Part shown: positions 34,266-40,943 of the stretch, in pieces
Position numbering within the stretch: position 1 is the first letter of the stretch
Layout of the letters: each line of letters begins with the position of its first letter
Origin: Zoogloeaceae bacterium
GTDB lineage: Bacteria; Pseudomonadota; Gammaproteobacteria; Burkholderiales; Rhodocyclaceae
Direction of reading: 5' to 3'
Length of the DNA stretch: 42,620 nucleotides
Assembly: GCA_031267345.1 (NCBI GenBank)
Contig: JAIRZG010000162.1
Location: 1-42,620 of the forward strand
Translations under genes and position numbers: made by a program
Notes under the pieces: generated by a model
Databases searched by the model: none
What the model was told of the DNA's origin: nothing
What the model saw: the letters and a program-made list of their open reading frames with translations, nothing else

Positions 34266-34679
34266 TCAACCCCTCGGAGTGTAGCTCAGCCCGGTAGAGC
34301 ACTGCGTTCGGGACGCAGGGGTCGCAGGTTCGAATCCTGTCACTCCGACCAACACCTCTTTTGCGTCGTTTGACGCAAATCCCGCGATTGTTATGACAGT
34401 TGCCAGCGCAATGCTGGCGGCTTTGGCGTGTTCGACAAAAGGGAGCCAGAAGGCGCGTTTTTCGGGTTTTTTCTCGGTCGCCAGTTCGCTGGCGGCGATG
34501 ACCTCCACTGGCTCAACATTGAGTAATTGAGCAAGTTTAATGCAAGCGTCGTTTGGCAAGCCACGTCGGTTGCTTTTCGCGTCTGTTAGTGCGTTTCCTT
34601 GTAGATTCAGGTAGTTTGCAAGGGCAAAACGCCCACCTAGGTGTCCTTCGCCTATTTCAATGTAATTTTTTAGTTTCAT
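34266..34679 (-). CDS. HTH regulator of the inovirus whose C-terminus is antisense to tRNA-Pro
   Basis: 137 residues from ATG 34679 (AAGGAGA eight bases upstream; an upstream in-frame start ignores this site). Residues 8-60 form a DUF3693/Cro-like HTH (GGRFALANYLNLQGNALTDA, then KSNRRGLPNDACIKLAQLLN). A hydrophobic stretch (AASIALATVITIAGFA, about 87-102) may insert in the membrane. Residues from about 111 onwards (VGVTGFEPATPASRTQCSTG...) are read from the strand opposite tRNA-Pro, and the frame stops only beyond the tRNA. Two palindromic operators lie just upstream. It is the likely phage repressor, and the tRNA-encoded tail may depend on integration. Confidence 0.75.
   Translation of the reverse strand: MKLKNYIEIGEGHLGGRFALANYLNLQGNALTDAKSNRRGLPNDACIKLAQLLNVEPVEVIAASELATEKKPEKRAFWLPFVEHAKAASIALATVITIAGFASNDAKEVLVGVTGFEPATPASRTQCSTGLSYTPRG
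34275..34351 (+). tRNA. tRNA-Pro (anticodon CGG)
   Basis: 77 nt. Acceptor CGGAGTG pairs with CACTCCG, the discriminator is A, and CCA is encoded (34349-34351). The anticodon stem CTGCG/CGCAG encloses TTCGGGA, giving anticodon CGG (codon CCG). The T-arm GCAGGTTCGAATCCTGT is intact. The inovirus begins right after the CCA. Confidence 0.96.
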
Positions 34680-34697
34680 GTGATTTTCTCCTTGACA

Positions 34698-34745
34698 GCA
34701 CACAAATCTGTGTGTTAGCGTTGTTTTGCACACAAATTTGTGTGC
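34698..34745. promoter_or_regulatory. Two palindromic operators upstream of the inovirus HTH gene
   Basis: GCACACAAATTTGTGTGC (34728-34745) is a perfect 18-bp palindrome. CACACAAATCTGTGTG (34699-34714) is a near-perfect second copy, 30 bp away (about three helical turns). They lie 19-66 bp upstream of the HTH start codon, between it and the DUF2726 gene, and are most simply read as its binding sites. Confidence 0.75.
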
Positions 34746-34848
34746 TGCCGTTTCTCTCAAATTCTATCGATTCGGGGGAATTTTAGCAAAGTTTGAGGGA
34801 AAAGACGCGATGAGCCTACTGATACAGCCAGTCAAAGACCGTCAATCG

Positions 34849-35349
34849 TCATTCTTTACCGATTGCCGCTCTAATTTCCTTCGCGCTCGGAAGTTTCCCT
34901 GCGTAGAACTCCAAGAGCTTGATTCCTGCGGTTTTCAGGGCATCGCGCTTGAATTCGTCGCTTTTCTGTCGGTCTTTGCGTTTGTGCGTCGAATCTTGCA
35001 GTTCGATGGCCATCACGGTAGAGGCGTCTTCCTGAATGACAAGGAAATCTACGCTTTTCATCCGAATTTGGTTCAAAGCACTCCAGCCACCTTTCTTGTT
35101 TTTGTCATACAGAAAGCTGCTCATCTGCACTTGGGCGAGTATCAGATACTCGGGCAGTGCTTCGATCAGACGAAGGAAGAGGGCTTGTTCGACTTGCGAC
35201 ATAACATGCTTGGGCGCGTATTCACTTTGGTTGTCAATTTCAAGGGATTGTTTGTCTGGGGACTTCTTGGCAACCAAGGTGGCAACCAAGGCAAGAAAGG
35301 CGACTGCCGCCAGTATGAGGGCAATCAGTATGACATTCGACATTTCCAT
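34849..35349 (-). CDS. Membrane-anchored DUF2726 protein of the inovirus
   Basis: 166 residues from ATG 35349 (GGAAA eight bases upstream; an ATG at 35343 also fits). A single N-terminal helix (about residues 5-27, VILIALILAAVAFLALVATL) is followed by a DUF2726 domain. It carries SVDFLVIQEDASTVMAIELQ, the DSTH histidine and RKDRQKSDEFKRDAL, the conserved PD-(D/E)XK-like/Vsr-related core. The domain should face the cytoplasm. The left prophage has a longer relative in the same position, so the pair HTH + DUF2726 appears to be a conserved attachment-site module. Function is unknown; a nuclease acting at the membrane is one possibility. Confidence 0.75.
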   Translation of the reverse strand: MEMSNVILIALILAAVAFLALVATLVAKKSPDKQSLEIDNQSEYAPKHVMSQVEQALFLRLIEALPEYLILAQVQMSSFLYDKNKKGGWSALNQIRMKSVDFLVIQEDASTVMAIELQDSTHKRKDRQKSDEFKRDALKTAGIKLLEFYAGKLPSAKEIRAAIGKE

Positions 35350-35468
35350 TTTGAATTTCCGGTAGTTAAGGTGCAGACATAATAACAGTGATTCAATTTG
35401 ATTACCAAGGTCATAAGTGGAAAGGAACCATGAGGGCAGATTTTCAACCACCAGAAGGAGTAGTAGCC

Positions 35469-35795
35469 ATGAGCATCAAAGTTGAAGTTAGAAGCGAGGA
35501 GTTGGACGTCAAGAGCGGTGTCAGCCAGAAGAGCGGCAAACCATATAGCATCAGGGAGCAGTCGGCGTGGGGGTTTTTCGTTGATCCGCATGGCAACCCG
35601 CACCCGTACCCGCAACGTGTGCGGTTGACGCTGGCTGATGAACAGGAGAAAGCGTATCCGTGCGGTTTGTACGAACTGGCGGATACGAGTTTTTACCCTG
35701 ACCAGTACGGGCAGATCAAGATTCGAGCGAAGTTGCAGCCGTTGCAAACCACGGCGGCGGCGGGCAAGAAGTCGGTTGTTGCGGCGGTTGCTTGA
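35469..35795 (+). CDS. Inovirus ssDNA-binding protein (gene V-like, helix-destabilising)
   Basis: 108 residues from ATG 35469, with AAGGAG upstream; a longer frame from 35388 lacks that site. MSIKVEVRSEELDVKSGVSQ, the KSGKPYSIREQSAWGF strand and the closing strand region of DSFYPDQYGQ-type sequence fit PF02303 helix-destabilising proteins. A flexible Ala-rich tail follows. These coat the single-stranded genome and switch replication to virion assembly. It is the first gene rightward from the divergent DUF2726 gene. Confidence 0.85.
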   Translation: MSIKVEVRSEELDVKSGVSQKSGKPYSIREQSAWGFFVDPHGNPHPYPQRVRLTLADEQEKAYPCGLYELADTSFYPDQYGQIKIRAKLQPLQTTAAAGKKSVVAAVA

Positions 35796-35805
35796 TTCTC
35801 TGACC

Positions 35806-36093
35806 ATGAGCAATACGCATTTTCGCCGTAGTCCATATTTTGCCTGGTGGTATAGCGCCGCCAGCAATGGCGAAGATGCGCATTGCTGCAATTGCACTTT
35901 TGCTTTTGAACATCCGGCGCGTGGCGGCCTGGCTTGCCGCTTGTCGAAGTATAAAAGCGGTGTTTCGCCGCATTCATGCTGTATCAATTGGTTGGATACA
36001 GTGACAAACAGCAGTCCGCTTGATGAAATCCGCGCTTTGAACTTGAAAGCGCGGCTTGCGGCGGCGGATGGATACGCGAAGGGGCGAGCATGA
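35806..36093 (+). CDS. Cys-rich small phage protein (probable zinc-binding)
   Basis: 95 residues from ATG 35806. A cluster HCCNC ... LACRLSKYKSG ... SCCINW (about residues 26-61) has spaced cysteines suggestive of a small zinc-binding fold seen in phage proteins of unknown function. The 3' end overlaps the Rep start by four bases (ATGA), so the two are translated together, which suggests a replication-related role. Not recognised as a named family. Confidence 0.65.
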   Translation: MSNTHFRRSPYFAWWYSAASNGEDAHCCNCTFAFEHPARGGLACRLSKYKSGVSPHSCCINWLDTVTNSSPLDEIRALNLKARLAAADGYAKGRA

Positions 36094-37157
36094 AGACGGC
36101 TGGCTTGCTTATCGACTGGCTAACCTTACGGATACCGCTGTCTGATAAGCAACTCGGCTTTGACCTTCATCAGCGCGTCATGAATGCCAGAATGCATATT
36201 CAGTGCTTCGATAGCGAAGGCGTTAAAAAGTGGGAGAAAGCGTCATTGGATTTTGACGCCTTGCGCTCCGATACGGTCGGTCTGTGCTGGATGATGCAGG
36301 GCGATGGTGTGCAGTACTACCTTGTCATTGGTGGATCACCTGCGAGCCTGAATCATGGCTTAAACGTTTTCGGGGACTTGGACATCAGGGCAGGGGCGGA
36401 AACGCTCATCAGGGCAGCGCAAAGGGGGCTACAGGCCATTTTGCCGCCTTTGGACAGGTGGCAATGCCGTCGCATCGACATAACGGGAAATTACCTGTTG
36501 CCAGACGCATCCAGTGTCAAGCAAGCCCTGCGGATGTTGATGAATACGGATGCAGCGCGGCGCAGGGCGACCAGCGCGAAAAGAGGCGGCGATACGGTCA
36601 TGTGGAACACGACCAGCGACTTGACGAAGGGCAAGGCATATCACAAGGGCCCGCAGCTTCTCTTTTCTTGCCGTCGTCATAATCTTGACGTGACGCCGGA
36701 ACAGATTGAGATGGCGGACAGGTTGTTGAGGTTGGAGCATACGCGCGGTGCGCGTTGGTTTCGTAGAGAGGAAGAGGATGGGCGGCGCTGGCAGGATTTG
36801 ACTTCGGAGAAGCTGGAAGAATGCTATTTGGAATTTTTTGAGCGATTGGTGGAAGGCGTGGAGGTGAAGGACATGGACAGGATGACGCTTGTAGAGTTGA
36901 TACAAAACTCGAACAACATAACAGAGGGTCGCGCGGAAGCGGCTTTTACGACATACCGCAACATCAGGGCAGATGGTCTGGAAGTCGTCAAGGGCTTTAT
37001 GGCGAAGTCGACTTTTTATCGTCATCTGCGCTATTTGCGCAATGTAGGGATAACCGATTCTGATTTGTATAACAGCAATGTTTTTCCGATTCGGCCTGTA
37101 CGGATTGTGCTGGCTCAACCTGTATCCAGTTGGGAAGACATTCGGAGGGTTGCGTAA
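36090..37157 (+). CDS. Inovirus replication protein, gene II/X family
   Basis: 355 residues. LLIDWLTLRIPL near the start, WQCRRIDITGNYLLPD (about 128-143) and the KGKAYHKGPQLLF region match the II/X-type phage/plasmid replication proteins (Phage_CRI and Phage_X). RRLEHTRGARWFRRE-type sequence in the second half fits too. It should nick the double-stranded form and start rolling-circle replication. An internal start could give the shorter X protein used late in infection, but no internal ribosome binding site was picked. Its stop overlaps the next start (TAATG). Confidence 0.85.
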   Translation: MKTAGLLIDWLTLRIPLSDKQLGFDLHQRVMNARMHIQCFDSEGVKKWEKASLDFDALRSDTVGLCWMMQGDGVQYYLVIGGSPASLNHGLNVFGDLDIRAGAETLIRAAQRGLQAILPPLDRWQCRRIDITGNYLLPDASSVKQALRMLMNTDAARRRATSAKRGGDTVMWNTTSDLTKGKAYHKGPQLLFSCRRHNLDVTPEQIEMADRLLRLEHTRGARWFRREEEDGRRWQDLTSEKLEECYLEFFERLVEGVEVKDMDRMTLVELIQNSNNITEGRAEAAFTTYRNIRADGLEVVKGFMAKSTFYRHLRYLRNVGITDSDLYNSNVFPIRPVRIVLAQPVSSWEDIRRVA

Positions 37158-37444
37158 TGGTCTGGTGCGTAAATTCTTATCATGATTTGGGCGGCGGGAA
37201 TTTTACGGGCGCTGTCCATGATGAAAGGCAAGCAATATCTGCGAATTGTGAATATGTCCTTGTTACGCCTCAAGAATATTTTTCGGCGTTGAATGGTTCA
37301 GATACGTCGAGTGATGATGATCCTGTTTTGTTTGATTCTGCTGTTGGTGGTCAGATATTCGGTTTGTTTTTTTCAATTACGGTTGGACTTTATATTTTTT
37401 CAAAGTGCATTGGTTTGGTGATAAAGGCTGTAAAGGAATTTTAG
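37157..37444 (+). CDS. Small inovirus membrane protein
   Basis: 95 residues; ATG 37157 overlaps the Rep stop. A soluble N-terminal part carrying CEYVLVTPQEYFSAL is followed by an Asp/Ser-rich linker. One membrane helix follows (about 66-88, GQIFGLFFSITVGLYIF). Similar proteins sit between Rep and coat genes in many inoviruses and are presumed minor coat or assembly proteins. No function is assigned. Confidence 0.75.
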   Translation: MVWCVNSYHDLGGGNFTGAVHDERQAISANCEYVLVTPQEYFSALNGSDTSSDDDPVLFDSAVGGQIFGLFFSITVGLYIFSKCIGLVIKAVKEF

Positions 37445-37469
37445 TAATTTGCTGTTCGGCAAATGTGCG

Positions 37470-37492
37470 TCAGGTCACTTTACCTGATTTTT
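37470..37492 (+). terminator. Terminator-like hairpin immediately before the major coat gene
   Basis: TCAGGT (37470-37475), loop CACTTT and ACCTGA (37482-37487) are followed by five T, and then directly by the GAGGAG ribosome binding site of the coat gene (37493). It could end early transcription, or be an attenuator or RNA-processing element. Confidence 0.55.
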
Positions 37493-37506
37493 GAGGAGTT
37501 ACAAAA

Positions 37507-37719
37507 ATGAACTTGATTAAAAAGGTTGTCGCTGGCCTTGGTGCTGCCATTGCGTCTGTATCTGCTTTTGCTGCCGGTCCCGATATGTCGACTTTGACGG
37601 ATTCGATTGATTTTGGCACAGTCACTACGGCGATTCTGGGCGCTGCTGGCGCGTTGATTGTGGTCTATATCGCCTGGAAAGGCGCAAAGATCGTTCTGTC
37701 TGCGGTCAAGGGCGGTTGA
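37507..37719 (+). CDS. Inovirus major coat protein precursor (pVIII-like)
   Basis: 70 residues; GAGGAG precedes the ATG. The signal peptide (MNLIKKVVAGLGAAIASVSA, cleaved near FA/AGP) leaves a mature protein of about 46 residues. It has an acidic N-terminus (PDMSTLTDSIDFG), a membrane helix (TAILGAAGALIVVYIAW) and a basic C-terminus (KGAKIVLSAVKGG). This is the classic filamentous coat layout. Thousands of copies wrap the ssDNA. Hairpins flank the gene on both sides. Confidence 0.9.
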   Translation: MNLIKKVVAGLGAAIASVSAFAAGPDMSTLTDSIDFGTVTTAILGAAGALIVVYIAWKGAKIVLSAVKGG

Positions 37720-37725
37720 TGTGAC

Positions 37726-37775
37726 GGTGTGGCGGCTCCCGCGCGGAATGAAATGAGCACGGAAGCCGCCACACC
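37726..37775 (+). promoter_or_regulatory. Long hairpin between coat and next gene
   Basis: GGTGTGGCGGCT (37726-37737) and AGCCGCCACACC (37764-37775) are perfect 12-bp arms around a 26-nt loop. A poor T-tract follows (CTTTTAG). It may be a partial terminator setting high coat expression, an mRNA-stabilising stem, or the ssDNA packaging signal. Confidence 0.65.
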
Positions 37776-37795
37776 GAAACCTTTTAGGTGATTTC

Positions 37796-37879
37796 ATGAC
37801 TGCTAATGATTTTTGGTACTTGCTGATAGCATTTTGGGCTATCGTTTGCGCTTGGGCGGTGGTGGAGGGGTTGAAGTGA
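37796..37879 (+). CDS. 27-residue membrane peptide (pVII/pIX-like)
   Basis: A short frame with AGGTGA five bases before ATG 37796 encodes MTANDFWYLLIAFWAIVCAW... ending in VEGLK. It is a single hydrophobic helix with polar ends, the size of the minor tip coat proteins VII and IX of f1 (about 32 residues). Its stop overlaps the GTG start of the adsorption-protein gene, indicating coupled translation. It is easy to miss because of its length. Confidence 0.65.
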   Translation: MTANDFWYLLIAFWAIVCAWAVVEGLK

Positions 37880-39519
37880 AAAATTTTCTTATCATTTTCT
37901 TTTTTGTTTTTTCGCGCTTGGCTTTTGGTCAGGCTTTGCCTGTTCCTGATCCTTCGCCTTTTCTTGTTCCTGCATCAACAGCATATTTTGCGCCTTCGGC
38001 TTATATAGCCAATGCGCCGTCTTTTACACAGCCTGGCATTGTTGCTAATTATGCGTCTAGTTATTTACAGCCTTTGCGTGGAGTTCCCGGTCTTTCGTTA
38101 GTCGGTGTTGCTGCTGGCGCTCTTTTGCTCTGGACGTTATCGGATGCTGATAAATCAAATAATGATTATCAGGTTACGCGCGTTTCTTTTAGTCCATATG
38201 ATTATCAGGGTTTTACGCTTTCTCGCGCTAATAGGGAATATAAAATTATGGAGAATCATTATCCAGATAAATGCGCGAATGGAGAATATAATTGTTCACG
38301 TTCACTTTCTCTCCCTTTAGCTGATTATTATGTTGAAATAAATGGTCGCATTGTTAAATATAATCTCATTTTGTCAAAAGAAAACGGACAATCTGTTAAT
38401 TTACGGGAAGATTCTTTTAATACATTTGATGAAATATGCACTTTTTATAAAGGTACTACGATTGGCAATGTAGATGATGAAACTTGTGCTGGTTATGTTA
38501 TTCCTGATTATTACAGGGAGCAAGGTTATACAACAGGGGCTTTTCATGCTAGTGAAGATGGAAATTATTGTCCTGTTCCGTTTACTCTTTTTACTAGCGT
38601 TGACTATATGGAGGGAATGCCTCAAGAATTTATTGATGGTGTAGTCGCGGCTTCTAATGGTTATACAATGAATGTATGTTATGTTAAAAATGTAAGAAGA
38701 TTAAGCGATGGTATTTGCGATTACGTGAATGGGAAAGGCGCTTTTTACACAGAGGATATAGATTGTAGAGCTTATTACGATGGTGGCGCGTCTGCTGCTT
38801 CTACCGTATATCGTGAAGGTCATGTCGTATCCTATGGCAAAGATACGGAAACGGGGAAAATAATTATTCATGATATATCTTCCAATGTATCGCCGGATTT
38901 AAGAAGTTATCGCTATGTTATTTCAGAGGAAACGGGAACAGGTTTACATGTTACAGAATTGGTCATTAGCACATCTGGGAAAATTGTTGCTGCGGAAAGT
39001 TTTGACATTGAGGGCGCATCTATTGCTTTGCCCTCTTCTGTTCCTGCTTCCAAGTTGGCGTCAGGTGTTTATCCTTCTGCTGAAAATTCACCTGCTGTAC
39101 GCTATAGCGCAAGTCCTGCCACGAATCCCGGCACAAATCCCGGTACTGATCCAGATCCGAATCAGAATGACAATAATGAGCCGATACAGTGGCCTGATGA
39201 TTATGCGCGGCGTGGTGAGGCGGAAGATGCGGCGGACAAAATTATTGATGCGTTTTCGGGCGAAACGGAAGCAATAGATTTAACTGCTCCCGTGGATAGT
39301 TTCAATGATAATTATTTTAGTGGTACATTCGACGGTTTGACTGCATGGCGGTTGCCGCCGCATGTAAGTCAATGTCCAACAGGTTCTTTTTCTGTTTTCG
39401 GAAATAACTACACAATAGATTCACATTGCGTACTGATGGAAAGTTATTTTAATGATTTGAGTTCGGTGATGGTGGTGTTGTTTTCGTTGCTTGCTCTGTT
39501 TATTGTTTTGAAGGCTTGA
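37876..39519 (+). CDS. Inovirus adsorption/minor coat protein (pIII-like, TspB-type C-terminus)
   Basis: 547 residues from GTG 37876, preceded by GGAGGGG; longer frames overlap the 27-residue gene. The signal peptide ends near AFGQ. A large N-terminal region rich in Tyr, Asn and paired Cys presumably binds the host receptor. A linker of NPGTNPGTDPDPNQN type (about 420-435), typical of TspB-like proteins, precedes the C-terminal domain. That domain has two Cys (CPTG, HCVLM) and a terminal membrane anchor (VMVVLFSLLALFIVLKA). Codon use is strongly AT-rich. It caps the virion end and governs attachment. Confidence 0.85.
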   Translation: MKNFLIIFFFVFSRLAFGQALPVPDPSPFLVPASTAYFAPSAYIANAPSFTQPGIVANYASSYLQPLRGVPGLSLVGVAAGALLLWTLSDADKSNNDYQVTRVSFSPYDYQGFTLSRANREYKIMENHYPDKCANGEYNCSRSLSLPLADYYVEINGRIVKYNLILSKENGQSVNLREDSFNTFDEICTFYKGTTIGNVDDETCAGYVIPDYYREQGYTTGAFHASEDGNYCPVPFTLFTSVDYMEGMPQEFIDGVVAASNGYTMNVCYVKNVRRLSDGICDYVNGKGAFYTEDIDCRAYYDGGASAASTVYREGHVVSYGKDTETGKIIIHDISSNVSPDLRSYRYVISEETGTGLHVTELVISTSGKIVAAESFDIEGASIALPSSVPASKLASGVYPSAENSPAVRYSASPATNPGTNPGTDPDPNQNDNNEPIQWPDDYARRGEAEDAADKIIDAFSGETEAIDLTAPVDSFNDNYFSGTFDGLTAWRLPPHVSQCPTGSFSVFGNNYTIDSHCVLMESYFNDLSSVMVVLFSLLALFIVLKA

Positions 39520-39520
39520 T

Positions 39521-39820
39521 ATGGCTATTCCTTTACTTGCTCCTTTGCTTTCGTCGCTTGTTTCGTGGATTTTCCGCGAAGTTGTCGTTAAGTTTTTAAT
39601 TTTTACTGGCCTATATTTGCTCATTGCGTTTCTTGTACCTTATGCTATTGGATTTTTGCTTCCGTTTATTGGTACTGGTGATTTGACTAGTGCTTTTAAT
39701 GTGGTGTCTCCCGGTGTGTGGTTTTTTCTTGATTTTTTCCGTTTGGATTTTGGCGTTCCGCTTCTGATTTCGGCTTTTGTGGCGCGTTTCTTGATACGTC
39801 GCTTACCAGTTATAGGCTGA
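39521..39820 (+). CDS. DUF2523 minor coat protein (pVI-like)
   Basis: 99 residues with three hydrophobic helices (about 2-16, 24-50 and 66-92) and a basic end (RFLIRRLPVIG). Position between the adsorption protein and Zot/pI genes and the pattern fit DUF2523/pVI proteins, which sit at the virion tip with pIII. The start is one base after the previous stop. Confidence 0.85.
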   Translation: MAIPLLAPLLSSLVSWIFREVVVKFLIFTGLYLLIAFLVPYAIGFLLPFIGTGDLTSAFNVVSPGVWFFLDFFRLDFGVPLLISAFVARFLIRRLPVIG

Positions 39821-39824
39821 TGCA

Positions 39825-40943
39825 ATGTCTATTAAAGCTTACACAGGCCGTATGGGTAGCGGCAAAACCTATGAGGTTGTGTCGGTCGTGATCCTCGGTG
39901 CGCTGGCTAAAGGTCGGCGTGTTGTGAGCAATGTTGCAGGTCTGGATTATGACGCGATGGCGGAGCTTTTGGCGGCTGATGGCGTAGATGCGGATTGTAT
40001 CGGCTCATTGGTGCAAGTACAGCATGATCAGGTCTTGTCTCCTGACTTCTGGCGGACGGATGAAACGGAAAAGACGGGCGGCGCTGCCTTCATCTTGCCT
40101 GGTGATTTGCTTGTTCTTGATGAAGTCTGGCGTTTCTGGGAAGGGTTTGCGGACAGGAAGATGCCGCAACAGGTGATGAATTTTTTTCGGATGCATCGGC
40201 ATTTTGTCGATGCTGAATCTGGCTTTACCTGTGATGTCGCGCTCATATCGCAAGATGTCCTTGATATTGCGCGGCGGATGCGGTCAGTGATTGAGGAAAC
40301 TTATCACATGACCAAGTTAACGGCGGTGGGGGTGGCTAATCGTTATCGAGTGGATGTTCACGTCGGGGCGCGTATCACAAGAAAGCCGCTTCGGTCAATA
40401 CAAAGAGCATATGATAAACGGTATTTTCCGCTCTATTCTTCACATTCGCAAAAGGATGCCAGCGGCGCGGATGCGAAAGAGGACAACATCGACGGGCGCG
40501 GGAATGTGTTTAAAGGGTTGCTGTTCAAGGTCATTTTGCCGCTTTGCGTTCCTGTTTTTTTGTATTGTGTCTGGTCGCTTTATCGTTTTTTTAATCCTGC
40601 TGTGTCTGATGCCGCCCTTCCCTCTTCTGTCGTGAGTCAACGGCCTTCTGGTGGCCTTCCTGCGTCTTCTGTTGTTTCTGATGGTGTTTCCACGCGCTGG
40701 CGGCTGGTGGGTGTCGTGGTTGATGCTTCTGGTCGTCAGTCGTGGATGATCGCTGATGGAGCGGTAATACGTGTGCTGTACGACCCGCCAGCGGTCAAGT
40801 TTAATGGCTGGTCGATGTCGATTAAGACGCCGGAAGGTGAAATGGTCACGACGTGGAGCGGTCGCTCTTCGGCTTCCGGTCTGTCTTTGGGGAATTCATC
40901 AGGCAGTCAGGCGCCGGTCAGATATGAACGAGGAATGCCGTGA
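39825..40943 (+). CDS. Zot-domain assembly ATPase (pI-like)
   Basis: 372 residues. P-loop GRMGSGKT (about 8-15) and Walker B LLVLDEVWRFW (about 95-105) define the Zot domain (about 1-200). One membrane helix lies at about 230-248 (FKVILPLCVPVFLYCVWSLY). The C-terminal periplasmic part should contact the secretin. The protein drives virion extrusion through the inner membrane. Its stop overlaps the secretin start (TGATG). Confidence 0.92.
   Translation: MSIKAYTGRMGSGKTYEVVSVVILGALAKGRRVVSNVAGLDYDAMAELLAADGVDADCIGSLVQVQHDQVLSPDFWRTDETEKTGGAAFILPGDLLVLDEVWRFWEGFADRKMPQQVMNFFRMHRHFVDAESGFTCDVALISQDVLDIARRMRSVIEETYHMTKLTAVGVANRYRVDVHVGARITRKPLRSIQRAYDKRYFPLYSSHSQKDASGADAKEDNIDGRGNVFKGLLFKVILPLCVPVFLYCVWSLYRFFNPAVSDAALPSSVVSQRPSGGLPASSVVSDGVSTRWRLVGVVVDASGRQSWMIADGAVIRVLYDPPAVKFNGWSMSIKTPEGEMVTTWSGRSSASGLSLGNSSGSQAPVRYERGMP

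Noticed and set aside
34360..34379. Inverted repeat TTTGCGTC-GTTT-GACGCAAA just after tRNA-Pro
   Set aside because: No T-tract on either strand, so not called a terminator; it lies in the HTH coding sequence and may be an attachment-arm feature, but evidence is too thin.
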